A stretch of 54,153 bases of DNA from Shewanella surugensis. Lineage in GTDB: Bacteria > Pseudomonadota > Gammaproteobacteria > Enterobacterales > Shewanellaceae. This document shows, in pieces, positions 8,447 to 17,173 of this stretch. Made by a program: the position numbers and the translations under genes. A model generated the notes under the pieces. The model worked only from the letters and a program-made list of their open reading frames with translations, had not been told where the DNA came from and ran no database searches. Position 1 is the stretch's first letter, and each line of letters opens with the position of its first letter. The DNA lies in assembly GCF_023284005.1 (NCBI RefSeq), contig NZ_JAKIKS010000027.1, forward strand, positions 1 through 54,153, given 5' to 3'.

Positions 8447-9715
8447 TTATACTGGGTTGAGTGCCGTTTCTTGGCAAAGTTCAACCAAGGTTCTTAAACG
8501 CCTGTCGGACTGACTCACATAAGGGTTATTCATATCCCAAGCGTAACCGGCCAAAATAGAGCAAATCATTTGTTTAATTTTTGGATTAGAATCTTGGTGG
8601 AAAATGACTTGTTGGAAATGCGTATCATACCAAGCTTGGACATAAGTACGGAAAGTATTAACGCCTTGCATTAACGGTGCTGCGTAGTCTTGTTGCCAGT
8701 CGACACTCTCACCATTAAGTTGTTTTATAAGCGATTTAACTGCGAATGAAGCAGATTGCATCGCAATGGTGACACCTGAGGAAAACACCGGATCGAGAAA
8801 TTCTCCTGCATTGCCCAATAAGGCAAACTTATCCGTTGCTAAGGTACTGATATTGGCCGAATAGCCTTTTAATTCATTACAATTATTGAGTATTTTAGAA
8901 TTTTTCAATAATTTATGTAGGCTTGGTTCTTGCTCTACCATGTTGAGCAGTTGAGTGTTGAAGTCATCGCCTTGTTGGGCTAACTTTTCAGGCTCTGCGA
9001 CAACCCCTAATGAGCAACGTCCGTTAGAAAAGGGGATGAGCCAGTACCAAATGCTGGGATCGTTGGGGTTTACACTGATCAGGATTTTATTACGATCAAA
9101 GTTCGCATCAGTAATATTATCTTCAACATGGGTAAAAATAGCGCTGCGAGTGGGTAAACTTGACGGACGCTCTAGGTCTAATAATCGAGGCAAAACCCGC
9201 CCAAAGCCACTGGCATCGAGAATATATTGAGCATTAACCTCGTAGGTTTTTCCTTGCTCATTACGGACGTGTAAGCGAGGCGTTGCACTTAAATCAACCT
9301 GTTCAACCGTTTGACCGAAACGAATATCGACGCCTTGTGCTTGCGCGGTATCAGCCAGAAGTTTATCAAATTTAGCCCGCTCAACTTGAAATGTTGTGCT
9401 GGGGCCTGTAGTAAATTTATCATCAAAATCAAATGTCGTATAACGATCGCCATATTGAAAAGCGGCGCCATTTTTAAATTGAAAGCCTGCGTTATTGACG
9501 GCGTCTAACATATTGGCTTCTTCGATAACTTGCATACAGCAGGGTAATAAACTTTCGCCAATAGAGAAGCGTGGAAAAAATTGTTTTTCGAGCACCAGCA
9601 CTTTTTTGCCTTGTTGGTGCAATAAGCTGGCAGCAATACTGCCTGACGGGCCAGCGCCAATGATAACGACATCGAGATTATCGGGTATAGAAGGAGCGTT
9701 TAATTCGAACAGCAT
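8447..9715 (-). CDS. FAD-dependent halogenase-like oxidoreductase
   Basis: A 422-residue flavoprotein. It has the FAD-binding G-A-G-P-S-G motif (residues 20-25), a G-E-S-L-L-P turn (53-58) typical of flavin-dependent halogenases, a candidate catalytic Lys81 in F-x-x-K-x-G-x-x-F, and WYWLIP at 223-228, matching the halogenase signature W-x-W-x-I-P. A second FAD contact (LLGNAGEFLDPVFSSG) lies near residue 300. It sits between apeM and apeN with TAATG coupling to the exporter gene. It may halogenate the aryl head group, as in brominated xanthomonadins. Alternatives are a hydroxylase or a polyene-modifying monooxygenase; halide choice cannot be read from sequence. Confidence 0.78.
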   Translation of the reverse strand: MLFELNAPSIPDNLDVVIIGAGPSGSIAASLLHQQGKKVLVLEKQFFPRFSIGESLLPCCMQVIEEANMLDAVNNAGFQFKNGAAFQYGDRYTTFDFDDKFTTGPSTTFQVERAKFDKLLADTAQAQGVDIRFGQTVEQVDLSATPRLHVRNEQGKTYEVNAQYILDASGFGRVLPRLLDLERPSSLPTRSAIFTHVEDNITDANFDRNKILISVNPNDPSIWYWLIPFSNGRCSLGVVAEPEKLAQQGDDFNTQLLNMVEQEPSLHKLLKNSKILNNCNELKGYSANISTLATDKFALLGNAGEFLDPVFSSGVTIAMQSASFAVKSLIKQLNGESVDWQQDYAAPLMQGVNTFRTYVQAWYDTHFQQVIFHQDSNPKIKQMICSILAGYAWDMNNPYVSQSDRRLRTLVELCQETALNPV

Positions 9716-12180
9716 TAAGGTTTACCCTTTGTGACAACATGTATAAAAGGAGACAGTAAAAACGTGAAGCCAATACCCAGTAACAGGGTGAGGCCAAAGG
9801 TATGGATGGCGGGCGTATTGCTAAAGGCAAGCAATCCAAAGGCGAGCAATGTCGAGCAAGCCGACATAAAAACAGCCATCATCACGCCGGCGCTGTCTTT
9901 TTGGGCTTCGGCAAAAAATAAGCTGTAATCCACCCCAATGCCAAACACTAAAATAAGGGCTAAGGCATGAAATAAGGTTAATGCACTGCCGACGACACCT
10001 AAGATCGCTAAGGTAAAAAGTGTCGCCAATGTGGGCACCGCGACGATGATCAGTGCTAATTTAAAATGAAAGCGTATGGAAAAAATAAAGCAGGCAAGAA
10101 TAAGGGCAATCGCTAATAAAGCTAAGGTGAGTTGTCGATATTGGCCCATGATGTGTGAAATGTCAGCGACTTTATCCACTAATTTTACCGGACCATTATT
10201 GTGGATCAGTGGCATGAGTAATTGGGTTAAAGCGGGTAAGTTGTGAATGCCACCTAAGAGGACAATTGTGCCAAATTCATTTGTCTGATTTAACGCTATT
10301 GGCGTTAATTTTGTTTGAGCTAGCTTGGTTTGAGTCAGCTTTACTTCAGATGAGACTTTAGCTGTGGGGGCGAGCCACAGAGGAGAAAGCGACTTGCCTC
10401 CAGCGCTGGTTAAAAAACCATCGGGTTCAATATATTGGCTGCGAGCGTTCAGGTAAGCATTTTGCAAAGCGGGGGCTATACTGTCATCTAATCCGATGTC
10501 ATCCAATATCGAATGCAGCGATTTCCCATAAATTTTTTCTTGTAATTGATAAGACTCATCTTGTTGCTTATGGCTGGGAAGGTAAGGGCTAATACTGATG
10601 GCATTACCAAGATAACCTAAGGATATTGCCTTTTGAAGGTAAGGGGTTAGGCTCTCAAGATGTTGTAATAATGCTTGTTCATTGGCACCTTTAACCAGTA
10701 AAAATTGATTATCCGTTCCGCCACTCAGTAAGCTTCTTACCTGATTTTCTTCTTGGGTTATTTGCACTGGGCTTTGCTGTAGCTGACGAATATCATCATT
10801 GCTCTTAAGGTGGAGGAGTCCGTAGCTACAAAAGGCGAATAAAATAATGAGTGAAATAGTCAGTTGCTGATGGGATAAACCATGGCTAAAGCGCGTTAAC
10901 ATCGTTTGATACTGGGTGGCTAATACGAGCTGTTTTTTTGAGGTGGGCAATGGCGATTGCGCCAATAAAGGGTAGGCCAAAATTAATGTGAGATAGGCAC
11001 CAATCAAGCCTGAGGCACAAAATATGGCGACTTGTTGCATTCCAGGAAAGGGGGCTAACCCCATACTGAGGTAAGCCAGCACACTGGTGAGCAAGGCCAA
11101 GCTAATGGCGGGGAAGATATGCTTGACCGTATTGGATGCCGATAATGTTTGATGCTGTAACCGTTCACAATAAAAATGAAAACTATAATCGATGGCAATG
11201 CCAATCAGGCTGGTGCCGAAGACTAAGGTGAGTAAATGAATTTGGTTAAACACCAGTAAAGTGCCGATGAGCGCAAATAAAAATCCCGTTGTCAGGGTTA
11301 AGAGGGCGATGAGGAGCGGCATAATGGAGCGAAAAGCGAACCAGACAAGTGCGATAACGCCCACCAGTGAGATAATCCCTATGGTGGATATTTCATTTTT
11401 GGCGGTCTCTGTTGCCGCCGCGGCATGGAATAAGGCCCCCGCTTTAATGATTTTAATATTCTGGTATTGATGGGTGGTAACTTGGATAGCGTTATCTAAA
11501 CTTGCCAGTTGGGCTTGTTGTGCATCGGGATTAAAAGCACTGTTTATGCCTTTCGCCATGACGATGGAAGCAACATGACCATTTTGTTTATGCAGTAATA
11601 TTCCTTGCTGCACTTGTAGTTGGTTTTTGGGCACCATGGCCATGATGTTGTCTGGGTATAAGAGCAAAGGATCTTGGGTTAACAAGCGGCTATTGGCAAA
11701 ATTAAAGGCGTTATATAACGCTTGCTGGGTGCTAAGGATCATTTGTGGCAGTTGATCTTGCGATAAAGCTTGTGTCTGCTTCTGTGTGAGCAGTTTAAAT
11801 CGATAAGGAAAATAGTACTGGCTGAGTGCTTCTCCTTGATTGAGATCGGCACTTTGAATGTCATCAAAGGCTGCAGGGCTAGTTTGCTCTAGGCTGTCCA
11901 TAAACCGCTTAGCCGCTGAGACCGCTTCCGTTTCATTGCTCGCGATCAGCGCAATATAGATGCGATTAGCCAGTTGGCTTTCGACTCGAGATAAGGCTCT
12001 ATCGGTGAGAGGATCTTCTTTGACCTTAGGCAGCATGGCTAAGATGTCAGTTTGCACCTTAGCGCCATGTTGCCATAAATGTAAGCCGGTAAAGGCTAAG
12101 GATATTAAGATTGTCACCCACAGCAAGAAACGTAGGCTGGGCTTGATGTCGCTTACCCACTGTGCAATATGTTTTATCAT
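9715..12180 (-). CDS. apeM: MMPL/RND family exporter, ApeM type
   Basis: An 821-residue inner-membrane protein with two similar halves. Each has one N-terminal membrane helix (near residues 18-32 and 425-445), a large periplasmic domain and a block of five to six helices (about 270-410 and 690-815), the layout of MMPL exporters. Conserved charged residues lie in the helix blocks (GIAIDYSFHFY and GIGVDYSLFFAEA). In APE operons this protein is thought to move the lipid-linked polyene out of the inner membrane, working with the LolA-like protein encoded just before it. Full length, no breaks. Confidence 0.88.
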   Translation of the reverse strand: MIKHIAQWVSDIKPSLRFLLWVTILISLAFTGLHLWQHGAKVQTDILAMLPKVKEDPLTDRALSRVESQLANRIYIALIASNETEAVSAAKRFMDSLEQTSPAAFDDIQSADLNQGEALSQYYFPYRFKLLTQKQTQALSQDQLPQMILSTQQALYNAFNFANSRLLTQDPLLLYPDNIMAMVPKNQLQVQQGILLHKQNGHVASIVMAKGINSAFNPDAQQAQLASLDNAIQVTTHQYQNIKIIKAGALFHAAAATETAKNEISTIGIISLVGVIALVWFAFRSIMPLLIALLTLTTGFLFALIGTLLVFNQIHLLTLVFGTSLIGIAIDYSFHFYCERLQHQTLSASNTVKHIFPAISLALLTSVLAYLSMGLAPFPGMQQVAIFCASGLIGAYLTLILAYPLLAQSPLPTSKKQLVLATQYQTMLTRFSHGLSHQQLTISLIILFAFCSYGLLHLKSNDDIRQLQQSPVQITQEENQVRSLLSGGTDNQFLLVKGANEQALLQHLESLTPYLQKAISLGYLGNAISISPYLPSHKQQDESYQLQEKIYGKSLHSILDDIGLDDSIAPALQNAYLNARSQYIEPDGFLTSAGGKSLSPLWLAPTAKVSSEVKLTQTKLAQTKLTPIALNQTNEFGTIVLLGGIHNLPALTQLLMPLIHNNGPVKLVDKVADISHIMGQYRQLTLALLAIALILACFIFSIRFHFKLALIIVAVPTLATLFTLAILGVVGSALTLFHALALILVFGIGVDYSLFFAEAQKDSAGVMMAVFMSACSTLLAFGLLAFSNTPAIHTFGLTLLLGIGFTFLLSPFIHVVTKGKP

Positions 12181-12182
12181 GT

Positions 12183-12878
12183 TCAGTTAGGCTGTAACTT
12201 GTCAGTAGTGGATGGATTAAAGCCTTTAAGCTCTTCTGCTGTGAGCGGACGATTTTGAATATGGCTTAATTCTATCCGGCTGCTATCACCATTTGGGCTG
12301 AGTAAAACCAGCGCCGTGACTGTTTGTTGGCCTTCTATTATCATTTTCGGGAGTATTTTTTTGACAATAGGATCTTTTGGGAGCAGGCCTAATTGCCATT
12401 GCTTGTTTTGTTGTTGAAATGAAAGTGAGAAGTTTTGTTTGAGTTGGCTAATATCGCCAGTTAGCATGGCGGTTAACAGGTTCGGCATGATGGTTTCTAA
12501 AGTCGAGGCGGCGGGTATTTTTCCTGCCTGTTGTACTTGAATGTTACCTTGACTATCAATTTGAATTAATTGCTTATCTTTTAAAATAAGGCTGGATTTA
12601 AAGGGGCGTAATTGTTGCCAAATCAAGCCTTGAGCTTGATCAAATAAAAAGTTTCCGTGACTGATGAGTGGTTTTTTTAATACTTTCAGTTGCCTATATT
12701 GGGTAAAATCTCCGAGAGCCGAGGGGCCTAAATGGAGTTGTGTCGTTAATTTTTTCAGTTGTGCTTCGGTGGCGGGATGCGAAAACACAGAGTCATCATG
12801 TGTTTGGGCGATAACCTGTAAAGGTAAGATGAGTAATATCAAAAAATAACATACTCGCGTTAAGGCATTTTTTTTCAT
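12183..12878 (-). CDS. apeL: LolA-like outer-membrane lipoprotein carrier, ApeL type
   Basis: A 231-residue periplasmic protein with a signal peptide (MKKNALTRVCYFLILLILPL, cleaved after V-I-A). The beta-rich body with a R-x-L-K-V-L-K-K-P-L-x-S-x-G strand and a G-x-x-F-D-x-x-x-G-L-I-W-x-x segment resembles LolA. The ATG at 12878 is preferred over a GTG four codons upstream because it gives a standard signal peptide. It ends 2 bases before the exporter gene. Expected to chaperone a hydrophobic polyene intermediate through the periplasm. Confidence 0.82.
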   Translation of the reverse strand: MKKNALTRVCYFLILLILPLQVIAQTHDDSVFSHPATEAQLKKLTTQLHLGPSALGDFTQYRQLKVLKKPLISHGNFLFDQAQGLIWQQLRPFKSSLILKDKQLIQIDSQGNIQVQQAGKIPAASTLETIMPNLLTAMLTGDISQLKQNFSLSFQQQNKQWQLGLLPKDPIVKKILPKMIIEGQQTVTALVLLSPNGDSSRIELSHIQNRPLTAEELKGFNPSTTDKLQPN

Positions 12879-12933
12879 AGTCACTACCACTTAATGTGAG
12901 GCACGGTGAGATGCACAGTTGCATATTGGAACA

Positions 12934-13353
12934 TTAGGATAATAATGGTCTGATTTTACTTTGGAAAATCTCAGGTGTGACGAAGCAAAGCTCATTGGTT
13001 TTCATATCGACAGCGGCTTGGATGGTATAGCCTTTCGTTATCCGCTTTCCTGAATCGGCATCCAGTACTTGATAGTTGATTTTTATGCGATTTTCCCATT
13101 CTACTAAGGATGCGATCACTTTGATTTTTTGATCGAAGGTACTCGATTGTACATACTTTATTTGTGCATCCACGATTGGCCAGCTAAACCCTGAGCTGAG
13201 CATTTGACGGTAGCCGTAGTTAATTTTATCTAACAATGCACAGCGTGCAATTTCAAAATAGCGTAAATAATTACCGTGCCAAGTGATCCCCATTGAGTCA
13301 ACATCATGAAAAGGAATGATTTGTTCTATTTCTGCTGTGAGTATGGACTGCAT
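12934..13353 (-). CDS. apeK: Acyl-CoA/ACP thioesterase (4HBT hot-dog), ApeK type
   Basis: A 139-residue 4-hydroxybenzoyl-CoA thioesterase-like protein with the motif D-V-D-S-M-G-I-T-W-H-G-N-Y-L-R-Y-F-E near the N-terminus; the first Asp and the His are the usual functional residues. The start at 13353 (MQSILTAEIE) is favoured because TAGGAAAAATAATG places a good ribosome site before it; a further ATG lies five codons upstream. In the pathway it may release or proof-read acyl chains from the carrier protein. It lies between the lyase and apeL genes. Confidence 0.85.
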   Translation of the reverse strand: MQSILTAEIEQIIPFHDVDSMGITWHGNYLRYFEIARCALLDKINYGYRQMLSSGFSWPIVDAQIKYVQSSTFDQKIKVIASLVEWENRIKINYQVLDADSGKRITKGYTIQAAVDMKTNELCFVTPEIFQSKIRPLLS

Positions 13354-13434
13354 TATTTTTCCTAACATTGAGATATTAATGAAGCAGTTGAGTCTATGGC
13401 TGCCTCATTACTGAATAGGGTTAAGTGTGGGCAA

Positions 13435-15009
13435 TTAACGCTGAGTCGAATGGCAGACTTCCCATTCTCCACGTTGGATCTTATCAATAGTTTGCCTAAG
13501 GATGTGCTCTAACGGACGATCTTCGGTTAAGAAACTAAAATCGGCTTTCACTTGTGTTAAGGTTTTTGCTAAAGAGGGCGTCAGAGAGCTGGCATCCAGT
13601 TCATTATTTTGTATACGTAAATTAATGCCCTGAGTCATTGACAGTAGTGCAGCCGCTGCAACTTGCTCGGTAAGTTGTAATACCCGTAGGCAATCTCGGG
13701 CGGCGATGGTGCCCATGCTGACTTTATCTTGATTATGGCATTCTGTGGAACGAGAAAATACACTGGCAGGCATCGTCTGTTTTAGCGCTTCAGCGGTCCA
13801 TGCAGAGACACCAATTTGTACGGCTTTGAAGCCATGATTGATCACGCTACGCGGCCCTGTCGATCCCGATAAGTTTGCGGGTAAGCCATTATTAAATTTT
13901 GGATCCATGACCAGTGCCATTTGCCTATCGATGAGATCGGCAATATTAGCGATGACATTTTTCATGGAATCCATGACAAAGGCAATGTGGCCGCCATAGA
14001 AGTGCCCGCCATGGAGGACATGCTCACCTTCAGCATCGATAATGGGATTATCATTAGCACTGTTTAATTCGGTTTCGATGAACTGACGCATAAAAGGCAG
14101 TGAATCTTGTAATACACCAATAATATGTGGCGCACAGCGAATGGAATATCGGTCTTGGAGGCGATCTGAATTGCGGGGATGATGGTGATGGTTTAAATCT
14201 TCACGGATCCATGCAGCAATTTGATTTTGTCCCGGGTGTGGCTTAGCGGCAAACAAAATATCATCGAAATGGTTAGAGTTACCTTGTAACGTGAGAGAGG
14301 CCATCGCTGTGATCCGGCTCGAGAGTTTGGCCATATATTTAGCTCTATCAAAGGCTAAACAGGCGAGCGCTGTCATTACCGCGGTGCCATTCATGAGTGC
14401 CAAGCCTTCTTTAGGGCGCAATTTTAAAGGTATAATATTGAGCTTTGCATAAACATCAGCGGTTGACTGTTTAACGCCTTGGTATATGACGTCTCGCTCA
14501 CCGATCAATACCGCGGCTAAATAAGACAATGGGGTTAAATCACCACTGGCGCCGACAGAGCCTTCTTCTGGGATCACGGGCGTAATATTGAGGTTAAGCA
14601 GCAGTGCAATACGTTTCAATAGTGCGTAACTGACGCCTGATTTACCATAAGCCAGTGAACTTAAACGGCAAGCCATGACGGCCCTTGCCTGCATCCCAGA
14701 TAATGTATTACCTAGGCCGCAACCATGGAAACGCGTTAAATGTAATGGCAGTTCGTCGACTAAGTCGAGGCCTACGGACACAGTACAAGAGTCGCCATAA
14801 CCTGTGGTCACGCCATAAATGACGCCTTCTTCTTTGAGCAAATTATCGATAAAATCGGCTCCTTGCTGAATATACCGGTGGTATTCTTCGCTGCTATTGA
14901 GCTCGGCTTTAGCGCCTTTAGCGATGGCGACGACATCTTCAAGGGACAGTGTTTGGTAACCAAAATGAACAATGGCTTGGGTCTCATTATTTTGAGCTGT
15001 ATGTATCAT
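13435..15009 (-). CDS. Aromatic amino-acid ammonia-lyase (HAL/TAL family) in the aryl-polyene operon
   Basis: A 524-residue lyase of the MIO family. The A154-S155-G156 triad that forms the MIO cofactor is in the conserved V-G-A-S-G-D-L-T-P-L motif, and the catalytic tyrosine is Y65 (Y-G-V-T-T-G-Y-G). By alignment with other lyases, the ring-selectivity pair is F94-H95, neither the H-L of classic tyrosine lyases nor the S-H of histidine lyases. Placement between apeJ and apeK suggests deamination of tyrosine or phenylalanine to 4-coumarate or cinnamate, a possible polyene starter. It is translationally coupled to apeJ (TAATG overlap). Substrate is inferred; the true hutH gene would sit with the hut genes. 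Confidence 0.88.
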   Translation of the reverse strand: MIHTAQNNETQAIVHFGYQTLSLEDVVAIAKGAKAELNSSEEYHRYIQQGADFIDNLLKEEGVIYGVTTGYGDSCTVSVGLDLVDELPLHLTRFHGCGLGNTLSGMQARAVMACRLSSLAYGKSGVSYALLKRIALLLNLNITPVIPEEGSVGASGDLTPLSYLAAVLIGERDVIYQGVKQSTADVYAKLNIIPLKLRPKEGLALMNGTAVMTALACLAFDRAKYMAKLSSRITAMASLTLQGNSNHFDDILFAAKPHPGQNQIAAWIREDLNHHHHPRNSDRLQDRYSIRCAPHIIGVLQDSLPFMRQFIETELNSANDNPIIDAEGEHVLHGGHFYGGHIAFVMDSMKNVIANIADLIDRQMALVMDPKFNNGLPANLSGSTGPRSVINHGFKAVQIGVSAWTAEALKQTMPASVFSRSTECHNQDKVSMGTIAARDCLRVLQLTEQVAAAALLSMTQGINLRIQNNELDASSLTPSLAKTLTQVKADFSFLTEDRPLEHILRQTIDKIQRGEWEVCHSTQR

Positions 15010-16787
15010 TAACTGCTGGTCCTATTCTTACTCGGCTCATTCCCTGTTGGGGAGAGGCGTTGAGCATCATTATCTTTGCGCCAAAAATCATAAAAATTAA
15101 ACCATTGCAGCGGTTCTTGCTTAGCATGGTATTCAAGAAGTTGACTGTAATCATTTACGGCTTGTTGTAGCCTTACCATGCGATCTTTTCTTGGGCCTCT
15201 TAACGTGGCGTTAAAAGGCTTGATATGCACACGGTACTTTCCTTGTTCTTTTAAACAGAACATGGAATAAATCGGGCAGTCGAGTAATCCCGCTAAAATA
15301 AAGGGTCCATAAGGGAAGGGGGCGGGTTTGCCCATAAAGGGGGCATAAATCACTCGGCCTTCACTGTTTGATGAAGTACGATCACCTGCAATGACAACCA
15401 GTTCTCCGGCCTCAATTTTTTGTTGTAATAAAATTGAGGTGCTCGGGCCAAGTTCAGTGACTTGAATAAGGTTGAGGGCGCTATTGGGATTTAATTGCTT
15501 AAGAATTTGGTTGAAGTTTTCTGCATGATGGGTCAATACCATGACATTCACTTTGGCATTACGATGATTGACGGATATTGCGCGGCATAACTCTAAATTG
15601 CCCAAATGAGAGACCAATAGCACAGCACCTTGGCCAGTCGCCATATGACTCGATAAAATATCACTCTCTGGAAAATCAATTTTTTCAGGGGGGATACGAT
15701 CGCACCAAGCATCGATTCTATCTAGGGCTGCATTGCCAAAAGCAAAAAAGTGCTTAAGATTATCAAGCCAATTAAGCGGATGGGATAATTGAGGGTTGTC
15801 GGGTGCAACAGTTTTGACGTGTTGCAAGAAATCCATCGATGCATGCCTTGCGGTTTTACCGGTAATGAAAAAATATAAAATGACCGGATACATGATGGCT
15901 CGACAAAGCCAATGCCCGCCCAAACGATAACTATTAGCAAGCAGTTTTATGCCCCAGTAGCTGCCACGCTCTGTCATTGAAGACCAATGCTTGTTTGCTT
16001 TTTTTGTAACAGGATTAGCGTCTTGATGGGCTTGCTCTTCGGTGAGAGGGCTTGGTTGACGCTGGGGTCTTTGTATCCGTAAAGGTAAACGTTTGAGCAT
16101 GCCAAAAAAGAGTCGTATGTGCAGTGCTGAAATGCGGAGGTTATCTTTAACCCCTTGAAAATGACTGCTGCCATCCTCAGGATAAATCACGCGAGTAGGA
16201 ATATGTTTAATATCCACGCCTTGCCAGTGAAGCTTGACTAACACTTCAATATCAAAGTCCATTCGCTCACCCAGAGCTTGCTGGGACAACAGGGCTTCAG
16301 TGGACTGTAAAGGATAGATCCTAAAGCCACACATCGCATCTTTAATGTCGAAACTTAAGGTTTCAACCCATACCCAAAAATGAGTGAGATAACGGCCATA
16401 TAATCGGCCTTTTGGAATAGAATCATCGTACTGGGGTTGACCCGAGATCAGTGCCGCAGGAAAGCGTGTTGCCGCTTCTATAAAATGGGGTATATCGGTT
16501 AAATCATGTTGGCCATCGGCATCGATTTGCAGCACATGGCTAAAGCCATCTTGATACGCTGCGCGAAGGCCTGTCATGACCGCCGCGCCTTTTCCTCGGT
16601 TATAAGGATGAAGCCGCAAGTGGATCCACTCATATTGATTGGCGAGTTGCTGCAATAAAAAGCGTGTTTCATCATCACTGCCATCATCGATAAGATAGCA
16701 ATCGAGTCCAAAGCCCGCTAAGTTTGCTAAGGTTTCACTGATGGCGGCAGTGTGATTATAATTTGGGATTACGAATGCTAACTGCAT
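15009..16787 (-). CDS. apeJ: Bifunctional glycosyltransferase (GT2)/LpxL-type acyltransferase, ApeJ type
   Basis: A 592-residue two-domain protein. Residues 1-~230 form a GT2 family glycosyltransferase (FVIPNYNH start, D-D-G-S-D-D at 36-41, and the Q-I-D-A-D-G-Q-H-D metal site near 90-98). Residues ~290-570 resemble the LpxL/HtrB lysophospholipid acyltransferases, with the H-L-G-N-L-E catalytic motif and the G-D-R-T-S substrate motif. This fusion is characteristic of aryl-polyene operons and probably builds and acylates the lipid or sugar anchor of the polyene. It overlaps apeI by 10 bases. Confidence 0.88.
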   Translation of the reverse strand: MQLAFVIPNYNHTAAISETLANLAGFGLDCYLIDDGSDDETRFLLQQLANQYEWIHLRLHPYNRGKGAAVMTGLRAAYQDGFSHVLQIDADGQHDLTDIPHFIEAATRFPAALISGQPQYDDSIPKGRLYGRYLTHFWVWVETLSFDIKDAMCGFRIYPLQSTEALLSQQALGERMDFDIEVLVKLHWQGVDIKHIPTRVIYPEDGSSHFQGVKDNLRISALHIRLFFGMLKRLPLRIQRPQRQPSPLTEEQAHQDANPVTKKANKHWSSMTERGSYWGIKLLANSYRLGGHWLCRAIMYPVILYFFITGKTARHASMDFLQHVKTVAPDNPQLSHPLNWLDNLKHFFAFGNAALDRIDAWCDRIPPEKIDFPESDILSSHMATGQGAVLLVSHLGNLELCRAISVNHRNAKVNVMVLTHHAENFNQILKQLNPNSALNLIQVTELGPSTSILLQQKIEAGELVVIAGDRTSSNSEGRVIYAPFMGKPAPFPYGPFILAGLLDCPIYSMFCLKEQGKYRVHIKPFNATLRGPRKDRMVRLQQAVNDYSQLLEYHAKQEPLQWFNFYDFWRKDNDAQRLSPTGNEPSKNRTSS

Positions 16788-17173
16788 GCATTTGAACTCA
16801 CTTTAGCTGTTAAATTTGTGTTCTTAGTCGACATCACAATCCGGCCAGAAGCGAAGCGAATATCTTTATCGCTGTAAATAAAACTGAGTTTCTGTTTCTT
16901 TTCATCTAGGGTGATCGTGAGATCCACCTCCGATCCAGGTAACATAAGATTTTGAAACTTGAGTACTTCTAATACTGGGATATGGTTTGGGTAATCAAAG
17001 TGCTGACAACCTAATCGAATTGCCCAGTCCAGTTGAGTAATGCCAGGTAATACGGGTTGTTCATTAAAATGCCCATTAAAATAGGGTAAGTTCTTATCAA
17101 TACGCAGACGCCAAGTGGCGGACGTTGCGCTGAGATCGCGACTAATAATGTCAGGAAGGCTAGACTTAATCAT
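16778..17173 (-). CDS. apeI: Hot-dog 3-hydroxyacyl-ACP dehydratase, ApeI type
   Basis: A 131-residue FabZ/FabA-like dehydratase with the motif F-N-G-H-F-N-E-Q-P-V-L-P-G-I-T-Q containing the catalytic His. Pairs with ApeP in the characterised pathway. I chose ATG 17173 (MIKSSLPDII) because it overlaps the ligase stop as ATGATTAA, the same junction as apeO/apeP; a longer frame from 17224 would overlap the upstream gene by 59 bases and adds unlike residues. Confidence 0.85.
   Translation of the reverse strand: MIKSSLPDIISRDLSATSATWRLRIDKNLPYFNGHFNEQPVLPGITQLDWAIRLGCQHFDYPNHIPVLEVLKFQNLMLPGSEVDLTITLDEKKQKLSFIYSDKDIRFASGRIVMSTKNTNLTAKVSSNACS

Noticed and set aside
13435..15009. Housekeeping histidine ammonia-lyase hutH
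   Set aside because: Located inside the polyene operon without hutU/I/G and with a different selectivity pair.
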